Source: Sodalis praecaptivus | GTDB taxonomy: Bacteria; Pseudomonadota; Gammaproteobacteria; Enterobacterales; Enterobacteriaceae | DNA: 64,000 nt | NCBI RefSeq assembly: GCF_000517425.1 | Contig: NZ_CP006569.1 | Coordinates: 2,356,001 to 2,420,000 of the forward strand | Direction: 5' to 3' | Shown: one piece after another, positions 1 through 8,073 of the stretch | Layout of the letters: every line of letters begins with the position of its first letter | How positions within the stretch are numbered: the first letter of the stretch is position 1 | Notes under the pieces: generated by a model | Seen by the model: the letters and a program-made list of their open reading frames with translations, nothing else | What the model was told of the DNA's origin: nothing | Databases searched by the model: none | Translations under genes and position numbers: made by a program

Positions 1-355
1 CCGCCCCGGATTGCTGCGTGGCGCCGGGCTGCGACCCGCAGGTATCGTCGCAGGCGCCGCAGGACGGCGCGGAATAGTAGCTGTAATCGTTATAGTCAAG
101 CGGCTTGTAGTAGGCTTTCAGCCAGTGCGGCTCGTCCATTTCCAGCCAGGCGCGATAGGCATTAAGACGAAACTCCAGCATCCACTCCGGTTCATCGCGT
201 TTCGCCGAGATGGCGCGCACCACGTCTTCGCTGATGCCGTGCGCCAGTTCTTCGGTTGCCAGTTGGGTAAAGAAGCCTTCTTTATATCGCTCGCTTTTCA
301 CCCAGGGTTGAGTCGCGTCAATCGCCTCAGGGGTGTCAGTATTGCTTCGTGCCAT
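1..355 (-). CDS. sufB: SufB, Fe-S cluster scaffold subunit (5' part only)
   Basis: This is the N-terminal part (about 118 residues) of SufB, which forms the SufBCD scaffold that builds iron-sulfur clusters in the cytoplasm under iron limitation or oxidative stress. The reading frame runs off the window edge. Readable stretches such as YKEGFFTQLATEELAHGI, EPEWMLEFRLNAYRAWLEM and YYSAPSCGACDDTC closely match enterobacterial SufB. The ATG at 353-355 lies 13 bases after the sufA stop, so the two genes are co-transcribed. The N-terminal dozen residues differ from E. coli, as is usual for this protein. Confidence 0.95.
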   Translation of the reverse strand, partial: MARSNTDTPEAIDATQPWVKSERYKEGFFTQLATEELAHGISEDVVRAISAKRDEPEWMLEFRLNAYRAWLEMDEPHWLKAYYKPLDYNDYSYYSAPSCGACDDTCGSQPGATQQSGA

Positions 356-368
356 AATGATTCATCGC

Positions 369-743
369 TCAAAGGCCAAAACTTTCGCCGCACCCGCAGG
401 CGTGCTGAGCTTTGGGATTGTTAAATTTAAACACGTGGTTCAGGCCTTCCTGAACGTAGTCCAGTTCCGTGCCGTCGATGAAAGGCATCGCTTTCAGCGG
501 CACATATAATCTGGCGCCGTCATGCTCGTAAACCCGGTCGCTGTCCTCAGACTGCGTGGCCTTTTCCACCACATAGCCGAAACCCGCGCAGCCGGACTGT
601 TTCACGCTTAGCCGCAACCCCAGCATGGCGGGGTCGTTTTCCACCAGGCGCCGGATCTGATGGGCGGCGGAATCGGTTATCGTCAGGCCGCGCCAGATAT
701 TCTCCTCAAGGGAGAACGTCTCAACCTTATTGTCTACTTGCAT
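369..743 (-). CDS. sufA: SufA, A-type Fe-S carrier protein
   Basis: SufA receives Fe-S clusters from SufBCD and passes them to target apoproteins. The 124-residue product matches the usual length (122 in E. coli). It carries the three conserved A-type cysteines: one in KQSGCAGFGYVV and two in the C-terminal CGCGESFG. It is the first gene of the suf operon, and sufB follows at 13 bases. The upstream gap is long and contains Fur-like sites, though these lie about 400 bases from the start codon, so their link to sufA is not certain. Confidence 0.96.
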   Translation of the reverse strand: MQVDNKVETFSLEENIWRGLTITDSAAHQIRRLVENDPAMLGLRLSVKQSGCAGFGYVVEKATQSEDSDRVYEHDGARLYVPLKAMPFIDGTELDYVQEGLNHVFKFNNPKAQHACGCGESFGL

Positions 744-1580
744 CAGGTTTACCTCATGACGTTACTTGGTGATACTCGGAAAACCCGCCTATGTTAAAGA
801 GTTGTATTTTCTCTTCAACCTTGACCTTTATAGGGGAATAGGCCGTTTTTACAGGAAAGGGAGGCAACTACCGCCGGCAAATGCCGTTTTCATCCGCTAT
901 TCCCCTAATTTATATAGGGCCATTTCACCGCTAATACCCTGATTTTCCGTATGTATGAAAAGAAAGGACCGTTTTTTTAATACTAAAACTTTCTGCCCCG
1001 TGACTAAAGCGAATATTCATAGAAATAAACTATTTTTATAACAGGCGAAAAAATAATTCGTCATTTTCGCTCAGCAAATAGCCAATGGGGAAATAACCCT
1101 AAAATGCGACGGAAATAAGCGCAGCGGCGCCGTTGTCTTTATTTGATAATAATTATCATTAACGTAACTGGGCGTTGGTGACGCCCTATTAATTACCGCC
1201 GCCTGCGTCGCGTTTGCTTTGCGTCGCGCGTATTGATAACAATTATATCACAAAAGCGTCGCCGGCGGCAGGCTCTTCTGTGCCTCGCCGGCGCGCGCAT
1301 TCATCGTTGCGGCGCGGGCGACCACGCCTTCTGCGCCGCAGCGAATACGATGACCGCCCCTTGGAACGCCCTCCCCGGCGCCAGGATCACCCGGCCGGCG
1401 TTAGCGCAGGCGCAGGCCGCCCGTGGCATTGGCGGCGGTGAAATTGCTGCGCAACGTGACCCCCGCCGGCGTTAGCGTGGGCGCAGGTCCCTCGACACCG
1501 GCGCGCAGACATTTTTGTTTCCCCTGACGCGGGCGATAGCGCTATGCTGTAGCCCTGGTTTTTTCCCGCTGGATCCTGCT
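744..1580. other. Long suf/MFS intergenic region
   Basis: This gap of about 840 bases separates the divergent sufA and MFS genes. The half near sufA is AT-rich (roughly 780-1160) and contains an inverted repeat (830-841 and 897-908) and a perfect Fur box. The half near the MFS gene is GC-rich and holds a 23-base direct repeat (1394-1416 and 1465-1487, 21 of 23 identical). The short open frames here (1214-1475) look like chance GC-rich frames, and I see no convincing gene. Confidence 0.6.
1144..1158. promoter_or_regulatory. Fur box (perfect 7-1-7 repeat)
   Basis: The sequence TGATAATAATTATCA is a perfect 7-1-7 inverted repeat that matches the Fur core consensus. A weaker copy (TGATAACAATTATAT) lies at 1234-1248. 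suf operons are known Fur targets, which fits sufA on the left. The site is, however, about 400 bases from sufA and about 420 from the MFS gene on the right, so which promoter it controls cannot be read from the sequence. Confidence 0.7.
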
Positions 1581-2777
1581 ATGCCCACGTCCGACCGCCC
1601 CGCCGCGTCCCTGACGGCACCGGAGTTGAATAAGCGCATTATCCCCATCGTTTTTTTCACCTTTATTTGCTATTTAACCATTGGCATCCCGCTGGCCATT
1701 TTGCCGGGGTTCACCCACACAACCCTAGGGTTCAGTCCGCTGATAGCCGGTATTGCCATCAGCGTGCAGTATTTCAGCACGCTGGCCAGCCGCCCCTATG
1801 CCGGCCGCTGCGCCGACCTGCTGGGGGCGAAGAAAATTGTTCTTATTGGCCTGCTGTGCTGCGCCCTGAGCGGCGCCTGCTATCTGTTGGCCCGCGCCAC
1901 CAGCGTCGATCCGGCGCTAAGCCTCGGCTGTCTTTTTGCCGGCCGGCTGCTGCTGGGCGTGGGCGAAAGCTTCGCCAGCACCGGGTCCATGCTGTGGGGG
2001 ATTGGCGCGGTGGGCCAGCGACATACCGGCCGGGTTATCTCCTGGAACGGCGTGGCCACCTACGGCGCCATCGCGATTGGCGCACCGCTGGGCGTGTTTC
2101 TCAATAGCCTTGGCGGCCTGGCGCTGGCGGGCGGTTTTATCCTGTTGGCCGGCGTCTGCGCCTGGGGGGTCGCGTTGCGCCGCCCCGCGGTGAGCGTGAG
2201 TACCGGCAAGCGCATTCCGTTTACCGCCGTGGTGGGCAAAGTCTGGCTGTTTGGGCTGGTGCTGGGGCTTGGCACGCTCGGATTTGGCGTCATCGTCAGC
2301 TTCATCACCCTTTACTACGCGGACCGCGGCTGGCAGGGGGCCGCCTTCGCCCTGACGCTGATGAGCTGCGCCTTTGTCGGTGTACGGCTGGTGTTAGGCA
2401 ATGTCATTAGCCGTTTCGGCGGTCGTCGGGTGGCGCTGCTGTCCTTCGTGGTTGAAAGCGCGGGGCTGGTGCTGCTGTGGGCGGCGCCGACGGCCGCCAT
2501 CGCCGGTCTCGGCGCGCTATTGACCGGCGCCGGCTTTTCGCTGGTGTTTCCGGCCCTGGGGGTGGAAGCCATGAAACAGGTGCCGGCACAGAACCAGGGC
2601 ACCGCGCTCGGTACCTATTGTGCGTTTCTCGACCTGGCGCTGGGCGTGGCCGGGCCGGCCGCCGGGCTGGTGATGTCACATCTGGGCATGTCGTGGATCT
2701 ATCTTGCCGCCGCGCTGATGGCGGTGCTGGCGGCGCTATTAACGCGGCGCCTGAAGCAGGCGGCGCAGATACCGTAA
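1581..2777 (+). CDS. MFS efflux transporter, YfcJ/YhhS-like
   Basis: A 398-residue inner membrane protein of the major facilitator superfamily with about 12 hydrophobic segments. The MFS loop 2-3 signature is visible (RPYAGRCADLLGAKK), as is GRLLLGVGESFASTGS. It resembles the YhhS/YfcJ group of drug or sugar exporters; the substrate is unknown. I chose the ATG at 1581 because the preceding 22 codons of the longer frame are not membrane-like or conserved, and the next residues fit a cytoplasmic N-terminus. It stands alone, facing menI convergently, with only 19 bases between the stops. The Fur-like sites upstream raise the possibility of iron control. Confidence 0.85.
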   Translation: MPTSDRPAASLTAPELNKRIIPIVFFTFICYLTIGIPLAILPGFTHTTLGFSPLIAGIAISVQYFSTLASRPYAGRCADLLGAKKIVLIGLLCCALSGACYLLARATSVDPALSLGCLFAGRLLLGVGESFASTGSMLWGIGAVGQRHTGRVISWNGVATYGAIAIGAPLGVFLNSLGGLALAGGFILLAGVCAWGVALRRPAVSVSTGKRIPFTAVVGKVWLFGLVLGLGTLGFGVIVSFITLYYADRGWQGAAFALTLMSCAFVGVRLVLGNVISRFGGRRVALLSFVVESAGLVLLWAAPTAAIAGLGALLTGAGFSLVFPALGVEAMKQVPAQNQGTALGTYCAFLDLALGVAGPAAGLVMSHLGMSWIYLAAALMAVLAALLTRRLKQAAQIP

Positions 2778-2796
2778 TCCCGGCGCCGGCGCGGCA

Positions 2797-3222
2797 TCAG
2801 CCGCTTAGCCCGTCCAGCACGGCGGTAGTCAGCCGGGAGACGCAGGTTAAGCGCGCCGTCTCGTCATAGATGTGAATATCCCAAACCTGACGCGTGCGGC
2901 CGAGATGAAACGGGCGGCACACCGCGCGCACCCAGCCGTCATGCACGCTATGCAAATGGTTGGCGTTGATATCAAGGCCGACGATCCGCTGATCTCCCCG
3001 GGTGCAAAGATAGCCGGCGGCGGATCCCACCGTTTCCGCCAGCACCACCGAGGCGCCGCCGTGGAGTATGCCGAACGGCTGGCGCGTGCGTTCATCCACC
3101 GGCATGACCGCCTCCAGCTCGTCGTCCTCCAGCCGAGTGTAGCGAATGCCCAGATAGCCTATCATGCAACCCTGCGCCACCTGGTTGAGTCTTTCCAGCG
3201 ACGGCGTACGCGTCCAAATCAT
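2797..3222 (-). CDS. menI: MenI, 1,4-dihydroxy-2-naphthoyl-CoA hydrolase
   Basis: A hotdog-fold thioesterase (141 residues) that releases 1,4-dihydroxy-2-naphthoate from CoA in menaquinone synthesis (formerly YdiI). The hotdog motif is clear: HGGASVVLAETVGSAAGY, with the active-site Glu and the preceding QPFGILHGG. It overlaps the end of ydiJ by 4 bases (ATGA), so translation is probably coupled. The same ydiJ-ydiI arrangement occurs in E. coli. Confidence 0.94.
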   Translation of the reverse strand: MIWTRTPSLERLNQVAQGCMIGYLGIRYTRLEDDELEAVMPVDERTRQPFGILHGGASVVLAETVGSAAGYLCTRGDQRIVGLDINANHLHSVHDGWVRAVCRPFHLGRTRQVWDIHIYDETARLTCVSRLTTAVLDGLSG

Positions 3223-6200
3223 GCGATAATCTCCAAAAGCGCCTGCAGCGGATGGCGAATACCTTCACCCTCGATACGCTTGACCTGACTGCGACAGGAA
3301 TAACCGGTCGCCAAGCAGCGGCCGCGCGGCAGCTGTGCAAGTTGCTGTTGCCATGATAGCGCATAAATACCCCGCGAATGGGCGTAATTCGCGCTCTCGT
3401 GTCCATAGGTGCCCGCCATGCCGCAGCAGCCAACGCTGACCGGCTCCAGCCGTGCGCCGTAACGGGCGAAAATATCGCGCCATTGCCGGGCGCTTGCCGG
3501 CAGCTGCGTGGCCTCGGTACAGTGACCGAACAGATACCATGGCGCCTGCGCCGCCGGAGCGGCGGCCTCGGCCGCAGGGGATGCCGTTTGTCCGCGGGTC
3601 GGCAGGTCGGCAAGCCATTCATGCACCAATTGAACCTGGAAATCCCCGCGCGCGGCGCCGAGCACCTCACGGTACTCATCGCGATAACACAGCACCAACG
3701 CCGGATCGACCCCCACCATCGGCAGCTCCAGCCGCGCGATGCGATTGAGGAAATCGGCGGTGCGTTGGGCGGTCCGCGCGAAACGGCGCAAAAAACCTTT
3801 AATATGCTGCGCTTTCCCGTTGGGGGAAAACGGCAACAAGACCGGTATGCGGCCCAGTTTAACCACCAGGCGGACAAAATCCGCCACCACGCGCGCGTCA
3901 TAATAGCTGGTAAACGGATCCTGAACGATAAGCACGTGCGCCTGGCGCTGGTCAACGCTCATGCGCTCCAACTGCTCAAGCGTCGGGGCCGTGGCGAGCA
4001 CGTCCGCCGCCTGTCGGCGCAACGAGGGCTGCGACAGCAGCGGCACATCCACCATCCCCACGGCCCGTTCGCCAAGGGTGCGCAGCAACTGCCAGCGCAG
4101 AAAGAAATTGAACGTCGCCGGCGCGCGGGCCATGACCGGGGCGTACCCCTCCACGCCGGCCACCAGGTAATCGCGCACCGGGCGCAGATACCGGCTATGG
4201 TAAAGCTGCAGGAAGCGGGCGCGAAAGCCCGGCACATCGATTTTAATGGGACACTGGCTTGAGCACGCTTTACAGGCCAGGCAGCCGGACATTGCCGTTT
4301 TCACCTCGTGGGAAAAATCGTACTCGCCGCGCCGCGCCCGCCAGCTGTTGCCTACCCGCGCGGCGACATCGCGCAGCGTGGCGATACCGCGCGGCAATGC
4401 CTGCTCCAACTGCAGCGGATCAACGCCCTGCTGCGCCAGCAGCCGCAGCCATTCGCGCACCAGCGTCGCCCGCCCCTTCGGCGAATGGATGCGGTTGGCG
4501 GTGATTTTCATCGAAGGACACATGGGGCTCAGGGTGTCGAAGTTAAAGCATAACCCGTTGCCGTTGCACTCCATTGCGCCGCGCCAGGCGCCGCGCACCG
4601 CCACCGGGATCTGCCGATCGAAGGTGCCGCGTTTGACGGCATCCACCGTCAGCATCGGCGCATCGGTTGCCAGCGGCGGGCAGATTTTACCGGGATTCAG
4701 CCGGTTGTCGGGATCGAACGCCGTTTTAATGTGGCGCAGCTCACGGTAGAGCTCGTCGCCAAAAAACGCCGGGCTGTACTCGGCGCGAAATCCCTTGCCG
4801 TGCTCCCCCCACAGCAGGCCGCCATATTTGGCGGTCAGCGCCACAATGCGATCGGAAAGCTGTTTCATGAGCACTTCTTGCGCCGGATCGCACATATCCA
4901 GCGCCGGGCGCACATGCAGCACGCCGGCGTCCACATGGCCGAACATGCCGTAACTGAGCTGATGGCTATCGAGCAATGCCCGGAATTCAGCGATATAATC
5001 CGCCAGATGTCGGGGCGGTACGCAGGTATCTTCGGCAAACGGGATAGGTTTTGCGGCGCCTTTGCTATTGCCGAGCAACCCCACCGCTTTCTTGCGCATG
5101 GCGTAGATACGCTCGATTTCCACGGGCTGGCCGCACAGCTGGTAACCTATTACGCCGGCCTCGCCGGCGGCCATGAGACTCTCCAGCCCTGCGCACAGCG
5201 TCGCCAGTTGCCGGTCTATCAGAGCGCGATCGTCACCGGCGAACTCGACGATATTGAGCCCCTGCATCGTGTGGCCGGGCACATCCTCGATGAGCTCGCG
5301 CACCGAGTCCCAGACAATATCCTCCCGGGCCAGATTAAGCACCTTGGAATCGACGGTTTCCACCGACAGCGCGTGCGCTTCCAGCATAAACGGGGCGTTG
5401 CGCAGCGCGGAATCGAAAGAATCGTATTTGACGTTCACCAAGCGGCGCACCTGCGGCAGGGGCGTGATATCAAGCGTCGCCTCGGTGATGAACGCTAACG
5501 TGCCCTCGGAGCCGGTAAGAATACGCGTGAGATCAAAAGTTTGTAAATCGTCGCTGAACACATGGCGTAAATCGTAGCCGGTCAAAAAGCGGTTAAGATC
5601 CGGAAACTTTTCGACGATCAGGCCACGCTTTTGCCGGCAGCGCTCGAATACCGTGCGATAAATGTCGCCAAGGCGGCCGGGCTCGGCCGTCAGCGCCTGC
5701 GCCGCCGCGGACGGCATCGCGCGGGTATCGAGCTGTTCACCGCCCAACAACACCGCCCGCAGTCCCAGCACATGATCAGAGGTTTTGCCGTACACCAGCG
5801 ATCCCTGTCCCGAGGCGTCGGTGTTGATCATCCCGCCGAGGGTGGCGCGGTTGCTGGTGGACAGTTCGGGCGAGAAGAAATAACCCAGCGGTTTAAGATA
5901 GTGATTCAACTGATCCTTCACCACCCCTGCTTCTACCCGCACCCAGCCTTGCTCGACGTTGACCTCCAAAATGCGGTTCATGTAGCGCGACATATCCACG
6001 ATAATGCCGCGGTTGAGGGATTGCCCGTTAGTCCCGGTGCCGCCGCCGCGCGGGGTAAACGTGAGACCGCGGTAGGCCGGCCATTCCGCCAATCGGCCAA
6101 TCAGCGCCACATCGTCGGTCGAGCGGGGAAAAATCACCGCATCGGGCAACAGCTGATAGATGCTGTTATCGGTAGCCATGGTCAGACGGTCGGCATAGGC

Positions 6201-6299
6201 GGTCGCGCTATCGCCGGTAAATCCTTGGCGCGTTAACTGGGCAAGAAATTCGGTCACCACCGGGTCGACGCCCGGGGCCTGGGAAATCTTTGGAAGCAT
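3219..6299 (-). CDS. ydiJ: YdiJ, FAD-linked/Fe-S oxidoreductase
   Basis: A large (1026-residue) flavoprotein. The N-terminal half is an FAD-binding PCMH/oxidase domain (FTPRGGGTGTNGQSLN near residue 85), followed by the FAD-oxidase C-terminal domain. A ferredoxin-type cluster motif (CLACKACSSQCPIKIDVPGF) lies near residue 675. The C-terminal part holds a cysteine-rich region (VGCCGMAGTYGHE) as in glycolate oxidase/GlpC proteins. Members of this family oxidise D-2-hydroxyglutarate or related D-2-hydroxy acids. Length and ends match E. coli YdiJ (1018). It leads an operon with menI. Confidence 0.94.
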   Translation of the reverse strand: MLPKISQAPGVDPVVTEFLAQLTRQGFTGDSATAYADRLTMATDNSIYQLLPDAVIFPRSTDDVALIGRLAEWPAYRGLTFTPRGGGTGTNGQSLNRGIIVDMSRYMNRILEVNVEQGWVRVEAGVVKDQLNHYLKPLGYFFSPELSTSNRATLGGMINTDASGQGSLVYGKTSDHVLGLRAVLLGGEQLDTRAMPSAAAQALTAEPGRLGDIYRTVFERCRQKRGLIVEKFPDLNRFLTGYDLRHVFSDDLQTFDLTRILTGSEGTLAFITEATLDITPLPQVRRLVNVKYDSFDSALRNAPFMLEAHALSVETVDSKVLNLAREDIVWDSVRELIEDVPGHTMQGLNIVEFAGDDRALIDRQLATLCAGLESLMAAGEAGVIGYQLCGQPVEIERIYAMRKKAVGLLGNSKGAAKPIPFAEDTCVPPRHLADYIAEFRALLDSHQLSYGMFGHVDAGVLHVRPALDMCDPAQEVLMKQLSDRIVALTAKYGGLLWGEHGKGFRAEYSPAFFGDELYRELRHIKTAFDPDNRLNPGKICPPLATDAPMLTVDAVKRGTFDRQIPVAVRGAWRGAMECNGNGLCFNFDTLSPMCPSMKITANRIHSPKGRATLVREWLRLLAQQGVDPLQLEQALPRGIATLRDVAARVGNSWRARRGEYDFSHEVKTAMSGCLACKACSSQCPIKIDVPGFRARFLQLYHSRYLRPVRDYLVAGVEGYAPVMARAPATFNFFLRWQLLRTLGERAVGMVDVPLLSQPSLRRQAADVLATAPTLEQLERMSVDQRQAHVLIVQDPFTSYYDARVVADFVRLVVKLGRIPVLLPFSPNGKAQHIKGFLRRFARTAQRTADFLNRIARLELPMVGVDPALVLCYRDEYREVLGAARGDFQVQLVHEWLADLPTRGQTASPAAEAAAPAAQAPWYLFGHCTEATQLPASARQWRDIFARYGARLEPVSVGCCGMAGTYGHESANYAHSRGIYALSWQQQLAQLPRGRCLATGYSCRSQVKRIEGEGIRHPLQALLEIIA

Positions 6300-6573
6300 G
6301 GACGATAAACCTATTGTGTTAAAGCCTCATCAGGGCGATGACGACCCCGCCGGCTGCTGCCGAACTTGACTGTTTTATCATATTTTTTTTATCCATGCCC
6401 TGCCGACAATAAAAATCCCTCGCCCAGGCATGACCCGCGGCGTTACGCGGTGAAAGTTTTCATCCGCCTCTGTCAAAAAATGCCGATATACCCCATCATT
6501 ATGCTACTAGCCCAGATTCGGCCCGCTTCCGGCCGCTCGCAACCCGTCGCTCGTATGAGGAGAAAGGTGTTTC

Positions 6574-7674
6574 ATGGATTTCCCGCGCCCGCTACACGAT
6601 TTGCCCAGAATGTTATTCAGCGTCACCTTTATCGCGCTGATGACCCTCGGCTGCTTTTGGGTGGTTCAGCCCTTTATTCTCGGCTTTTCCTGGGCATCGA
6701 TGGTGGTAATAGCGACCTGGCCGCTGCTCATAAAAGTACAGCATTTGCTCTGGGGGCGGCGCTCCTTGGCGGTGGTGGTCATGACGCTGCTGCTGTTGCT
6801 GCTGTTTGTACTGCCGGTCTCGATTCTGGTGAGCAGCATCGTTGATAACAGCGCCCCGCTGGTGGCCTGGGCGTCGCAGCCGGACCGGCTGAACTTGCCC
6901 ACTCTCGCCTGGCTCCAGGATGTCCCGATGGTGGGACGCAAACTCTACAGCGCCTGGCAATCGCTGATTTCCGGCGGCAGCGCCCCGTTGATGACCAAGA
7001 TCCAGCCCTACATCGGCAAGGCTGCCAGCTGGCTGCTGGGTCAGGTGGCTAATTTGGGTAGCCTGCTGCTGCATTGCGGCTTAATGATTTTGTTCAGCGT
7101 ATTGCTGTATTTGCGCGGCGAGCGCGTGGGGATGGCGGTACGGCATTTCGCCATTCGCCTGGGGGCGGAACGCGGCGATGCCTCGGTTTTGCTGGCCGCG
7201 CAGGCCATTCGCGCGGTCGCGCTCGGCGTAGTGCTGACCGCCATCGTTCAGGCCGTGCTGGGGGGGATCGGCCTGGCTATCACCGGCATCCCGCTGGCGA
7301 CCGTACTCACCGTCACCATGTTCGTGTTGTGTATCGCCCAATTGGGCCCCCTACCGGTGCTGATCCCGGCCATGATTTGGCTTTATTGGAGCGGCGACAC
7401 TACCTGGGGAACCGTACTGCTGGTGTGGAGCTGCGTGGTGGCGACCCTAGACAATATTCTACGGCCTATTTTCATCCACATGGGCGCCGATTTGCCGATG
7501 CTGCTGGTGTTGTGCGGCGTATTGGGCGGTTTACTGGCCTTCGGCATGATAGGCCTGTTTATCGGCCCGGTAGTATTGGCGGTATCCTGGCGTTTGGTGT
7601 TCGCCTGGATGCAAGAAGCGCCGCCGCCGGAGAAAATCGACAATCCGGAGAAACAGCTCAGGGAATTACATTAA
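6574..7674 (+). CDS. ydiK: YdiK, AI-2E/PerM family membrane protein
   Basis: A 366-residue inner membrane protein of the AI-2E transporter (PerM, formerly UPF0118) family with about eight hydrophobic segments in two clusters, early and late in the chain. The family-typical late stretch is present (LDNILRPIFIHMGADLP, followed by GGLLAFGMIGLFIGPVVLAV). The transported substrate is not established. A good ribosome site (AGGAGAAAGG) precedes the ATG, at slightly long spacing. A GC-rich hairpin follows the stop (7684-7703) without a clear T-run. The position beside ydiJ and rprA is as in E. coli. Confidence 0.93.
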   Translation: MDFPRPLHDLPRMLFSVTFIALMTLGCFWVVQPFILGFSWASMVVIATWPLLIKVQHLLWGRRSLAVVVMTLLLLLLFVLPVSILVSSIVDNSAPLVAWASQPDRLNLPTLAWLQDVPMVGRKLYSAWQSLISGGSAPLMTKIQPYIGKAASWLLGQVANLGSLLLHCGLMILFSVLLYLRGERVGMAVRHFAIRLGAERGDASVLLAAQAIRAVALGVVLTAIVQAVLGGIGLAITGIPLATVLTVTMFVLCIAQLGPLPVLIPAMIWLYWSGDTTWGTVLLVWSCVVATLDNILRPIFIHMGADLPMLLVLCGVLGGLLAFGMIGLFIGPVVLAVSWRLVFAWMQEAPPPEKIDNPEKQLRELH

Positions 7675-7859
7675 TCCCGCGTCGTCCCGGCGTGCGCCGG
7701 GACAATAATGTCCAGCCCGTGCCAACAATTATTTTATCACCGATATTTACCGCCGCCATTATTTACCGTTACCGTTATTTTCCCGCGCCGGACCGCTGTC
7801 GTTGCACGCCGCTTATATAGGATGAATCTGAGTGACGTGCCGCCGGTTTATCCCTACTA

Positions 7860-7963
7860 TGCGTGTTATTAGCTCTATGATTTAGTGATGATTTTAATGC
7901 TCCCCGGCATGACAGAATTGCTGTGTGTAGTCTTTGCCCATCTCTCATGATGGGCTTTTTTTT
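7860..7963 (+). ncRNA. rprA: RprA small RNA
   Basis: The 3' half is nearly identical to E. coli RprA: the segment around 7915-7945 (GAATTGCTGTGTGTAGTC) and the terminator hairpin CCCATC..GATGGGC followed by eight Ts. RprA pairs with the rpoS leader to raise translation, needs Hfq, and is made under Rcs control. The 5' hairpin is diverged, so the start at about 7860 is set from the known length of about 105 bases. It lies just after ydiK, as in E. coli. Confidence 0.92.
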
Positions 7964-7984
7964 AATTAATTTTGTATCCCATAA

Positions 7985-8017
7985 AATAATGGCGCCGGTA
8001 GTAATAGACCGGCGCCG
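7985..8017 (-). terminator. Probable terminator after ppsA
   Basis: A 9-bp perfect stem (GGCGCCGGT / ACCGGCGCC, 7991-7999 and 8008-8016) with an 8-base loop. Read on the minus strand it is followed by ATTATTTTAT. It sits about 60 bases after the ppsA stop. Confidence 0.7.
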
Positions 8018-8073
8018 GTTATTTCGCTGCGCGTTTTTCGACGGGACGCTAAATTCGCGCCCCGGGGGCGCCA

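Noticed and set aside
1214-1475. Small ORFs between sufA and the MFS gene
   Set aside because: They overlap in several frames of a GC-rich stretch with no ribosome site or conserved pattern.
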